This document shows positions 55,916-64,000 of a stretch of 64,000 nt of DNA, piece by piece. The stretch covers positions 124,001 to 188,000 of the forward strand of contig CANNZV010000847.1 in NCBI GenBank assembly GCA_947561585.1, written 5' to 3'. This DNA is from Caprella mutica. Its lineage: Eukaryota; Arthropoda; Malacostraca; Amphipoda; Caprellidae. A model generated the notes under the pieces. The model had not been told where the DNA came from. It saw only the letters and a program-made list of their open reading frames with translations, and made no database searches. The position numbers and the translations under genes were made by a program. Each line of letters starts with the position of its first letter. Positions within the stretch are counted from its first letter, which is position 1.

Positions 55916-56144
55916 TTCCCAGTTCGAAATTCGAATAACTTGTTTTCTATGCGTCTAATCAAAAAAGGCCAAGAACAAAAACATAATATTATTCAATTTT
56001 ATATTTAGGAACTAAGTTTCATAACCGTAGCTTTATTTATAAATTTGTTTACAAAATTTACGGACGGTCCCCTTAACTGACATACTCTTATACATGGTGA
56101 CTAATTATCGGAAAATAAAAATAATTAACTATGAAAGAAAGTAT

Positions 56145-56250
56145 GCCTCTCTCAGGCTCTCTGTGATTGGCTGGTATCAGTTGTATGCCTCTCTCACGCT
56201 CTCTGATTGGCTGGTATCAGTTGTATGCCTCTCTCTGATTAGCTGATATG
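56145..56250. repeat. 43-44 bp tandem repeat, three units
   Basis: tatgcctctctc.ggctctctgtgattggctggtatcagttg is repeated at about 56142, 56184 and 56226, the last one shortened. Non-coding. Confidence 0.8.
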
Positions 56251-56574
56251 CTCTTAAGTCTCGATTATATATTAAGGTATGTAGTATATTTACTTTTGAT
56301 AATTGGGTAGGTATAATAATATAGGTATTGATGACTGTCAACTTACAAAATTTGAATTAAATTTTGATGACTGGTGACTGCATTACTAATTTTTGTTGAC
56401 TCATTTTTGAAAAAAAAGATATATTGGCGACTCAATAACCATTCTCTGCAGCGAGGAGTTAGGTAGGACCATATGTCTAATTGACTTTAAATTTTGAATT
56501 AATTCCTATGTTCCCATGTTAATTTAATAATTTTGGTTTGAAACCTTCATAAAATGAGCCAAATTGGCTTGGCT

Positions 56575-56748
56575 CCAGTCTGTATTTCGTGATAAATTTT
56601 TTTGCTAATTATTGCTATGTTACCATTAATTTTTGGTGTATAAATTGGGAAAATGTTTGTGGATCAGCCAAATTACTGGAAATTTATGGTGGATTTTTTC
56701 AGCTTTTTGAAAAAGTCAGTGGGATTTTGTGCACCAAATACAGACTGG
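56575..56748. mobile_element. CCAGTCTG-family MITE, 174 bp, duplication GCTTGGCT
   Basis: Termini CCAGTCTGTATTTCGTG and GCACCAAATACAGACTGG. GCTTGGCT occurs at 56567-56574 and 56749-56756. Related pieces: 30118-30316 and one ending near 58600 (gcaccaagtacagactgg). Confidence 0.85.
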
Positions 56749-56877
56749 GCTTGGCTCAGATTTTTTGTGAAACTTTTCCAGCCTCAGACCCTCTGAGACA
56801 TGGCTCAAAAGTTCAAAACAACTGTCACAAACTCTCCATTAAAATGTCTAGTTTGGACATGTTTTATTACATTAACA

Positions 56878-57060
56878 CCAGTCTGCATAATGTGTCTCTT
56901 CTCCGACAGAGATTTTTAAATTTTGATTTGAGAGAGAGTTACTCTGTGACTCTCATCAGCAGATTCAGAATATCTGCAGCAAAATTAATGGTAACATAGG
57001 AATTAATTCATGATCTCATGCAGAGAGTCTTGGAAAAATGTTCCATATTCTGCAGTCTGG
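56878..57060. mobile_element. CCAGTCTGCA-family MITE, 183 bp, duplication CATTAAC(A/T)
   Basis: Termini CCAGTCTGCATAATGTG and CATATTCTGCAGTCTGG. Flanks cattaaca and cattaact agree in 7 of 8 bases. It is the same subfamily as 54389-54648 but in opposite orientation. Confidence 0.8.
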
Positions 57061-58891
57061 CATTAACTTGGCCCCTTAGCTGCCCCTAGGCTCCCTAGGC
57101 AAGGAAAGAAAGCATGTCCTTTCTCTCCATTTTAATTGCGAGTTTGTGACAGCTATTTCGAGCCCTTCAATTGTAAACGGCGAGAAATTTCCAATTATCT
57201 GGATTTATTTCCCATGTTACAATGTTATTTTAGAGAGAATTTATGATAGTTTGATCATTTTGGAGAGATTTTTTTTCATTTGGTGAGAGGAGAATTACGA
57301 TATTACTATTATTTGGCCCCTAGATAGATAGGTTAACGTATCCCAGTCTGCAAATCATGCACAATCAGTCTTCACTCTCCAGATATATTGATATATTTAA
57401 TTTTTGGGGCAATTTGTCTCCAAAGATTTTCAAATTTCTCTCTAAAAGTACAAAGAATTTAAAATACTCTCCAATAATTACATGTAAATGATGTAATGAT
57501 GCAAACATAGGATTTAAATAATTTAATTTGAAAATTGTCGCCGGATAATTCAGGAGACTAATTTCAAGGTCTCAATATAACTTATATCGAGACCTTGAAA
57601 TAACTTAGGCTAACAGATGAATTTTAGAGGCTAAATGCTGCGGATTATACAGATCCTTATTAATTTATTACTGTATTTTAAGGTTTGCTAAACTCCAACA
57701 GAGTAATTAATCCATCAGAAAAGACCATTTTTTCCAGAGTGGGATCATATAAGTATTTGCTGAGACTTGAGCCTCGAGGTAACTTCTTCTGCAGACTAGA
57801 CCATAGCATTGTAGGTACACTGTTTTAGACCTTTTAGCTGACTTCTAAATTTTTCTATCAGATTTCTCGTAGGTAATTTCAACATTTAGTATGCATGAAT
57901 CAATCGGAGATATAGGTATTATACATGATAAACAAACTGCAAATATATGTACCTTTCCTGTCTGTCAGCTCTCCATACCCCCCAAACTTGATAGGCTATA
58001 AGCCTATTTAAGCTATATTCAGATCGAAAGTATATCCTAACCTACTATAAACTTTATTTCGTGGTGTTTTAGAAATATCTGAATTCCAGACTGCATTATA
58101 TTGTAAATTGCACCAACATGTCAGTGTAATTTTTCCTCTTTGAAAATAATATTATAGCAAAGTCGGTGGATGTTAAGCTATTTATTAATTATTCCTATAT
58201 TAGTGTTACCACTAATTTTCGGTTGATAAATAACTCTCTTCTGATTGACTAGTAACTCTGTTAGAGATTCAAAATCAACTATGTGAAAACTCATCCCGAA
58301 GACAACTCTGCAGAAACTACACATTATCTCTTTTTAACTATGTAAAAATCAGTTATATATTTCTTATTATATGAAAAAATTGAATTATGCATGTTACAAA
58401 CTTTACTAATACTCTGCAGGATTAATAATTAATAAAATCTGCAGTTGAGTTTTCATGAGTAACTCTGTTAGAATTTGAGTTTTCCATTCTAGATAAATTG
58501 GAAAAATGTTTGTGGAGTAGCCAAATTTTTGAAAAATTGGTGGATTTTTCAGCTTTTTTAAAAAGTCTATGGAATTTTTTGCACCAAGTACAGACTGGTT
58601 TCTGGTAATATTTTGTAAACAGAGTTTCCAAAACTAATGGTATTCCTGAAAAACTACTTAAAATGACTCCTTTTATCCCTTGTTATTATGTTACAGTCAA
58701 TTCATTGGCTTATATTAAAAATGATCAAAACTCAAGAGTCTCTGAGTCAGATAGTTACCTACTTATATCTATATGTAGCTTATAACTCAAGTATGTTCAG
58801 ATGTTAATTTCAGCTTTTGATACAAATCTATAAGCATAGCGGCGTATGAAAGTAGCAGTACGTTGCACCACTGTACGTTCTGTCTGATAAG
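57061..58891. repeat. Field of further MITE fragments
   Basis: 57120-57290 is a copy of the ggagagaattta.gat..tttgatcattttggagag segment. 57353 begins cccagtctgcaaatcatg. A decayed terminus gcagactagacc lies near 57795. ccagactgcattatattg (58086) and gcaccaagtacagactgg (to 58600) are subfamily ends. Boundaries are not clean. The palindromic gtctcaatataacttatatcgagac (57570) is noted. No gene. Confidence 0.5.
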
Positions 58892-59233
58892 CCAGTCTGC
58901 AGAATTTGCAACATTTTCCCCAAGATTCTCTAGGACAAATCTGAACCCAATTCTAGAAATTTCAGATCTCTGGAGGAGTTTAGTACTAGGAGATATGCAT
59001 CTTGAATTAATTCCTATCATCATTAATTTATCTGAGGGAGATTTTGAATCAATTCCTATGTTATCATTAACTTAGCTGAGAGAGATTTTGAATCAATTCC
59101 TATGTTAACATTAATTAATTTAGCTGAGGGAGATTCTGAATCTGCTGCTGAGACTCTTGACAAAATGTCAAAGTCGAAATAAAATCTCTTGAGGACTGAT
59201 AGTCAGGAGACACATTATGCAGAATCTGATTGG
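58892..59233. mobile_element. CCAGTCTGCAG-family MITE, 342 bp, diverged
   Basis: The left terminus CCAGTCTGCAGAATTTGC is intact; the right one (gcagaatctgattgg) is altered. Internal ttaattcctat..atta..tta.ctgagggagatt blocks are repeated four times. The flanks ctgataag and cagatagg agree only partly. Confidence 0.6.
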
Positions 59234-59317
59234 CAGATAGGAATGAAGATTTATTATATATGGAGGTCATTTAGTAATTGTTTTTATGACTTACTGTACT
59301 AGAATCCAATGTATATA

Positions 59318-60061
59318 CAGGGTGTGCAAAAAAGTAGTGGATTTAAAATTGTTATAATTTGTTAACTAATATTGCTAGAAGATTTACATAGGTTTCATTT
59401 TGAAGAAGAAAATTCAAAGTTTTATTTTATTTCACCACCACCAAACTCAATAAACTTATCCAAGACTAAAATTGATTTTTAATCAAATTTTGTGTAGAGT
59501 ATTAGCATGGGTTCATGATCGTATTCCATTTAAAACGTGTGTATCAAATAAATAAGTGGACATTCCACTTAACATAATTTCATAATTTTAACATAATGTC
59601 ATTCCTAAAATCAGTAAATTATAGTTATCACGGATCCATTTTTAAACATTATAAAAGGATAAGTTTTCTCTGTTTCACTGTTAATTGTGTCTTTCTTGGG
59701 GATAATAAACCGCTAAATGATATTAAAGCTCTATAGATGAGCCTATAAACACTCTTTACATATGAATGAATGATATCAAAATAAATTTAAGATTCTTCTC
59801 TTTTAGGTGAAACCTATTTCAGTTGTACATATAGCTGAAATAGTTTACAAATTACAGCCCTTTTAAATTGGCTACTTTTTTGTTAACCTATGCTATAATT
59901 CTCTATACTGAATGTGACAAAATAAGGTTTTTCATCTTTATTGAGTTTGGTGGTAGTCTTTTATAAAATAAAACTTGGAATTCTTATCTTTAATATTAAA
60001 CCTATTTCAATCTTTTTAATTTAACCATTTTTAATCTATTACTTTTCTTGCAGACACCCTG
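59318..60061. mobile_element. Mariner-type MITE with palindromic body, 744 bp
   Basis: The left end TA+CAGGGTGTGCAAAAAAG (59316-59334) and right end CTTGCAGACACCCTG+TA (to 60063) are inverted with TA flanks, as in Tc1/mariner elements. Inside, caccaccaccaaactcaataaac (about 59441) is matched in reverse by ttattgagtttggtggtagt (about 59939), so the body is itself a decayed palindrome. No transposase. Confidence 0.7.
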
Positions 60062-60100
60062 TACTACCATTGTTTAATTCTTAAACTATGCTGCCGCTCA

Positions 60101-60340
60101 GAAGTCAGAACAGGCGCCTCTCAAAGGTCAGAACGGGCGCTGTCGCCTTTGAAGAGGTCAGAACGGGCGCTGTCGCCTTTGAAGAGGTCAGAACGGGCGC
60201 TGTCGCCTTTGAAGAGGTCAGAACGGGCGCTGTCGCCTTTGAAGAGGTCAGAACGGGCGCTGCCGCCTTTCAAGAGGTCAGAACGGGCGCTGCCGCCTTT
60301 CAAGAGGTCAGAACGGGCGCCGCTGCATCTCAGATGTCAA
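60101..60340. repeat. 30-bp minisatellite, about eight units, GC-rich
   Basis: The unit gaggtcagaacgggcgctgtcgcctttgaa repeats head to tail, with the last units changing to gctgccgcctttca. It is strikingly GC-rich for this window. Period 30 keeps frames open: plus EVRTGAVAFE repeats, another plus frame KRSERALSPL, minus KGDSARSDLF. No start or flanking gene structure supports a protein. Confidence 0.88.
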
Positions 60341-60370
60341 AATAGGAGTCTCTCACACTAAACATTCTAT

Positions 60371-60545
60371 CCAGACTGCAGGAATTGCCTTGTAAAGTTT
60401 TCTCCAAGAAATCCTCCATTTTGGCTTCTGTTCTTACTTTTCAGTAAATATATATTAAGCCAGTCTGCAAAAAATATGGGACATTTTGAGAACAAAAGGA
60501 ATATAAAAAATTCTATAGCACTTAACCAGTTTCTTCAGTCTGACC
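60371..60545. repeat. Two abutting CCAGTCTG-family fragments
   Basis: 60371-60461 is a half element starting ccagactgcaggaattgcc. 60470-60543 starts ccagtctgcaaaaaatatgg and ends cagtttcttcagtctg. The flanks of the second (atattaag, catattag) are a near match. Confidence 0.55.
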
Positions 60546-62590
60546 ATATTAGTCTGTCATAACCATCCTGTTATTCTGGGCTGTTCTGATTATTTTAGGA
60601 ACCCACCACTCAGGTATATTGCAGACCTTTTAATTTTAAGCACCTTTATTCAAGAAATTCTGAATCCTGCTGAACTGAATTTATTCTAAAATATTGCTTA
60701 TGATGATAAGAGATTTTACTGGATTAAGATTTATTAATTTTATGGGTGTCTAGACCTGTGTAGAATCTCTGAAATACACTGAAACTGAAGCAAATATAAA
60801 TGGTAGAATATTGTTCACAAATTTTTAATGTTAAGTTAAGAGAGGCTATTAATTCCAAGGGCTATTTATTCCTCTCCCTACTTCAGGTCATTTGATAGTG
60901 ACGAGATGTTCACCCAAAGACATTATAACGTCATCAAGGGCAATTTGTAAATGAAAAGGTTCCGTTTCATTGATTCTACATCGCCTGTTGAAGATATGTA
61001 TTTTATGAGTGTTTATGTGGTTTGAGAACATAGTCAGTTAGGGTGCCATAATATTGCTACTGCGTTAGGGTACATACACAATACAGGCAGAGCACCATTA
61101 ATGTTGATTGGTTTTCATATGCAGAGATGCTGGGCAGGTCATACTGCAAGCAGAGCGGAACTCCCTTCGCTTGTAGTGTGTGAGTACCCTATTACTTCAA
61201 ATATTGCCTATTAGTAAGAAAAGAACTTAAAATATATTCAGTTAGCCTAAAACTAGGATGTCATATTGCAGCACACTTAACTAACTTCAGCCTCAAACCA
61301 CAGAAACCATAATTAATATTATAGCTTCAAAGCTCTCATAAAATCAATAAATCAAAACATATGTGATGAGTTATTGCACTTCTTTCAATAAGCAACCATT
61401 TTGAATATATAAGGTTCAGCAAGATAGACTTTTTCTTATGAAAAGTTGCTTAAAGTTAAAGAACCAGGATTTAACTTTGAGACCCTATGTCCCTATGTCA
61501 GGAAAGTCCCAAGCTTAATGGGTAAATGAAAAGTATTCTCTTCTGATGCACAATTTTTGGATTATTTCACTTATTTACATGCTTTACTACTCATTTATTA
61601 TATTTCAAATTTTGGACTAAGTCACCCATTTAGCTGAACACTCTTGAGAATAAATTTATGTAAAGTACCGCACAAATGTAGCGAAATTGTTCTCAAGTAA
61701 AAATCTCCCACCTGATAGCCAAACCTCTCTTCTTAAAAATACCTATCTTAAATGTGGTGACCGGTATTCAAAAGCTTAATATTTTCACCCTACAATGATT
61801 ACTTTCCTGTCTTACGTAGAAATATTGTGTATTTCGTCCCCTCAACATCATCAATAGTATATTCTACAGAAAGGTTTTTTCTAAGAAAGTCAAGTTTTCT
61901 CTCAAGTAAAGCTAAATTTTCTTTCAAAATAACCAAAACATCATGAATTCTCTCCAAAATAACATTGTATTAGTGGCATAGGAAAAATATCAGATATTTT
62001 TCTCCATTTGCATTTGAAGTGCTCAATATTATTCTCTTAAACTCACCTGCCAAATGGAAGACTGGCCAGCTGGTTGTAGAAATGTAGATCTCACAAATGT
62101 AGATTCATCATATTTCTAATGTTCCTATACTTGATAGTCAAGAATAATTTTCCATCAAATCATTAGTCAACTTATCCTATAATCAATTAAAAAATATGAC
62201 ATAGGTAATTGTTTTTTCTCGTTAATTTCTGTTTGTCTCATCCCCAATCAGATGGTGACTGTAAATTTCTAAAGTAACTCTGGGATAATCTACTGGGTGA
62301 AGTTCTTCATATCTGCTAGTGTCACTCAAATGTTACCAACTCTGGCAGTAAACTAAGATGAGGCCCTGTTGCTAGCTATAGATATAGATATTACAGGTAT
62401 CTGTTTTTGAATAACATTTGAATAATCATCATTGAGTATTATACAAGTTGATCAATCAATCAATTCATTCACTGTAGTTGATCAATCCATTGTAACCTAA
62501 TCTTTCTTTCCACCAGCTAAAAGTGAAAAGGATTTCATACCGTTTATCACTTAGACTGACCTAACAGGATCTGGGCTATAGAGGTAATCC
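60546..62590. other. Unassigned, probably intronic or intergenic
   Basis: 60600-60760 resembles a decayed copy of the GGCC-rich repeat family. 61865-62010 has ctctccaaaataacattgtatt words shared with the MITE field. No coherent frame. The tatcc/agatg words do not form splice-bounded exons I would support. Confidence 0.4.
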
Positions 62591-63060
62591 TTACCTTCAT
62601 CTTCATCAGGAACGACTCTGTCTCCTAACTTGCAGGGTAAGCTATTCTATATTAACTAGCTTGTAGCTTCCTAACGTTATTTCATTAATGATTAAGAGAA
62701 TAAATTTTGTTCTATTGAGCAAATATTATTCATTATTTTGTTTTGCATTATTTTATTTAGTTGGCGTGAATTTTCTAAATATCCTCTTAAATTATTTATA
62801 TACATGATATCCCATAAAAATAATCCCGTGGTATTAATTGCCATAATTAAAATCATTTAGTACAATATTACTTTAAAAAATATTTTTTATCGATCTATAA
62901 GTTAGTGATGAAGAAATAAACAGAAGTACAATGTAGCTAGTAAAGGATTAATTAGCGAAAGAAATGTATGGGTAAAGATCAGTGATTTTTGTAGGCTAAT
63001 AAACATCAAATCCCTTTCCAATATTTTCTGACCAAATACGTCTTAGGAACCAGTTCTCCA

Positions 63061-63327
63061 TTACTCGTACAAATTTTTTACTATGGGTTGGTGCACCAAT
63101 CTACATAAACCTAAAATATCAAATGAATTACCATAAAGTTCCTGATCTGGTGCAGTGATGTAGTCATTAAGTATTTGCAAGATTTCCTTTGTAAAACAAA
63201 TTAAACAATTGTCTTTAAAGTTGTTAATTGCCACATGTCCTTTCCGAATTGAAAGTTTTTCTGCGAATTTCTCGTGAGTTTCTGTATTTTTTTCTATTTT
63301 TTCACTTAATAGCAAAATTAAAAGCTC
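63061..63327 (-). CDS. Candidate 3'-terminal exon of an unknown gene
   Basis: On the minus strand an 84-89 codon frame runs from an acceptor-like ctcttttgag (about 63328) to a stop at 63061. It reads LLSEKIEKNTETHEKF, then a middle part with CLICFTKEILQILNDYI and DILGLCRLVHQPIVKNLYE. Composition is that of a normal globular, helical protein and unlike the AT-driven frames elsewhere. There is no methionine near the beginning, so an exon is more likely than a whole gene. A possible polyadenylation signal lies on the minus strand near 62755. I do not recognise the protein; a decayed transposase fragment is an alternative. Confidence 0.4.
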   Translation of the reverse strand, partial: ELLILLLSEKIEKNTETHEKFAEKLSIRKGHVAINNFKDNCLICFTKEILQILNDYITAPDQELYGNSFDILGLCRLVHQPIVKNLYE

Positions 63328-63686
63328 TCAAAAGAGTGGGCACATTTTTCTGGGACACTCTACTTATGTATTTATTATAAAGTAACAAACTAAAGAAATT
63401 AAAATAATATTCTAGTTTTAACTCATTATTACAAAGTTGTTTGTGTTGATTATAATATATATATAATGGTAGGTATAGCTATATTATTTACATCAATGAA
63501 ATAGTTCCAGTTATTAATAATAGTAACGATATTCTAAATCTAGAATATTTGTTTCCTTACATTGCACATCATTGTAGTTTATAATGCATTTGGCTTATTA
63601 ATGTATCATGATAAACATGTTATCTTTCCTATTCGAATAAATGTACATACATTGACAAATGCTTTTGGAATAACCTCTTTTTTCAG

Positions 63687-63802
63687 CTGGTGTTCTCAGC
63701 AAGGTTTACTTCGTTTCAGATGAGGTTTTTTGCAAAGACCCCGAACACTTCTCCCAGCATCACTCCTGAATTATTGGCAAACCCTACTGCAAACGCACTG
63801 AG
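63687..63802 (+). CDS. Candidate host exon with a start codon
   Basis: A strong acceptor (cctcttttttcag, ending 63686) and a perfect donor (gag|gtaagt at 63803) enclose 116 bp. One frame is open throughout and contains an ATG at 63720, giving MRFFAKTPNTSPSITPEL and nine further residues before the donor. The segment is far less AT-rich than its surroundings. A second acceptor-like tttcag at 63719 directly precedes the ATG. It could be the first coding exon of a gene continuing to the right. I do not recognise the protein, and 28 residues are too few for a domain call. Confidence 0.4.
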
Positions 63803-64000
63803 GTAAGTCGTACAATGTGTTCATCCACTGCAATTGAATAGAAGTGCAGGGTGTGTTTTTTATTTCTTCCGATTCTAAAGTTGGATAAGTTTGCATCCAA
63901 TTAGCTGATTTACACAAACCTGGTCTGAATCGACTCCACATTGTTTATGGTCTTACTTGGTTTGTAAAACAGGTTCCCTATATATACCTTTGGAATTAAA
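63803..64000 (+). other. Putative intron after the candidate exon
   Basis: Begins with gtaagt. No further exon is evident before the window ends. Confidence 0.3.

Larger units (their letters stand above)
54830..56072. mobile_element. TTAA-flanked DNA element carrying a gene-like insert and a hairpin, 1243 bp
   Basis: The ends are inverted GGGGACCGTCCGT (54830 and, reversed, to 56072), each flanked by TTAA (54826-54829, 56073-56076). The pre-insertion sequence exists in the window: 53712-53760, read in reverse, joins the left and right flanks across a single TTAA. The interior has a GC-rich, gene-like part (54960-55550) and a long hairpin (55611-55915). TTAA and GC-rich ends suggest a piggyBac-like or related mechanism, but no transposase is encoded. 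Confidence 0.75.

Noticed and set aside
60088..60361. Frames with EVRTGAVAFE or KRSERALSPL repeats
   Set aside because: Three frames of the same 30-bp array are open at once, which is expected of the period and not evidence of coding.

Overview
The window looks like insect, or at least arthropod, nuclear DNA. It is very AT-rich, has no operons or dense gene packing, and carries Copia-type, BEL/Pao-type, Tc1/mariner-type and LINE sequences whose coding parts are spliced or decayed in the usual eukaryotic way. The Copia-type primer binding site is of the internal initiator-tRNA-Met kind used by Drosophila copia. I cannot name the order or species. Nearly everything I can identify is transposable-element sequence, often nested two or three deep. 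I find no rRNA, tRNA or CRISPR. Only one or two short exons near the right edge (63.0-63.8 kb) look like host gene.

Left part (1-10 kb): a LINE 3' stump (1611-2160, minus), then a decayed BEL/Pao pol gene on the minus strand (5956-9490, plus a piece at 2142-2395). It is split by a Copia LTR element (2396-5950) with two 336-bp LTRs and a TTTTA target duplication. That Copia element has lost most of gag-pol and instead carries the Gly/Tyr/Gln-rich tail of what looks like a host hnRNP-type RNA-binding protein.

Middle-left (10-26 kb): a hAT-type element (10715-11940), a PIF/Harbinger-type element (14398-15201), an 1.8-kb foldback nested inside a recurring repeat here called R1, a TTAA-flanked element (18503-19702), a 30-bp minisatellite (19886-20395), and the most intact element of the window. 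This last is a 4.6-kb Tc1/mariner-superfamily transposon (20560-25172) with identical 151-bp terminal inverted repeats, a TA duplication and a transposase predicted as five exons encoding 357 residues with an unbroken catalytic triad.

Middle-right (26-52 kb): short non-autonomous hAT-type elements, a ~20-bp minisatellite field (33.8-34.76 kb), an inverted dimer of a dead mariner-like transposon (34.76-38.59 kb), a palindromic R1 copy (38.8-39.62 kb), and an 11.1-kb LTR retrotransposon (40141-51243; LTRs about 1.24 kb, AGGGT duplication) whose 8.6-kb interior has no retroviral gene. It sits inside a TTAA-flanked element.

Right part (52-64 kb): a dense field of small elements, mainly a family with CCAGTCTGCAG termini and 8-bp target duplications, three copies of a GGCC-rich repeat, a TTAA element with a GC-rich gene-like cargo and a ~300-bp hairpin (54830-56072), a mariner-type MITE (59318-60061), a 30-bp coding-phase minisatellite, then plausible host exons. 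Family assignments rest on termini, duplications and motifs read by eye; no database search was possible.
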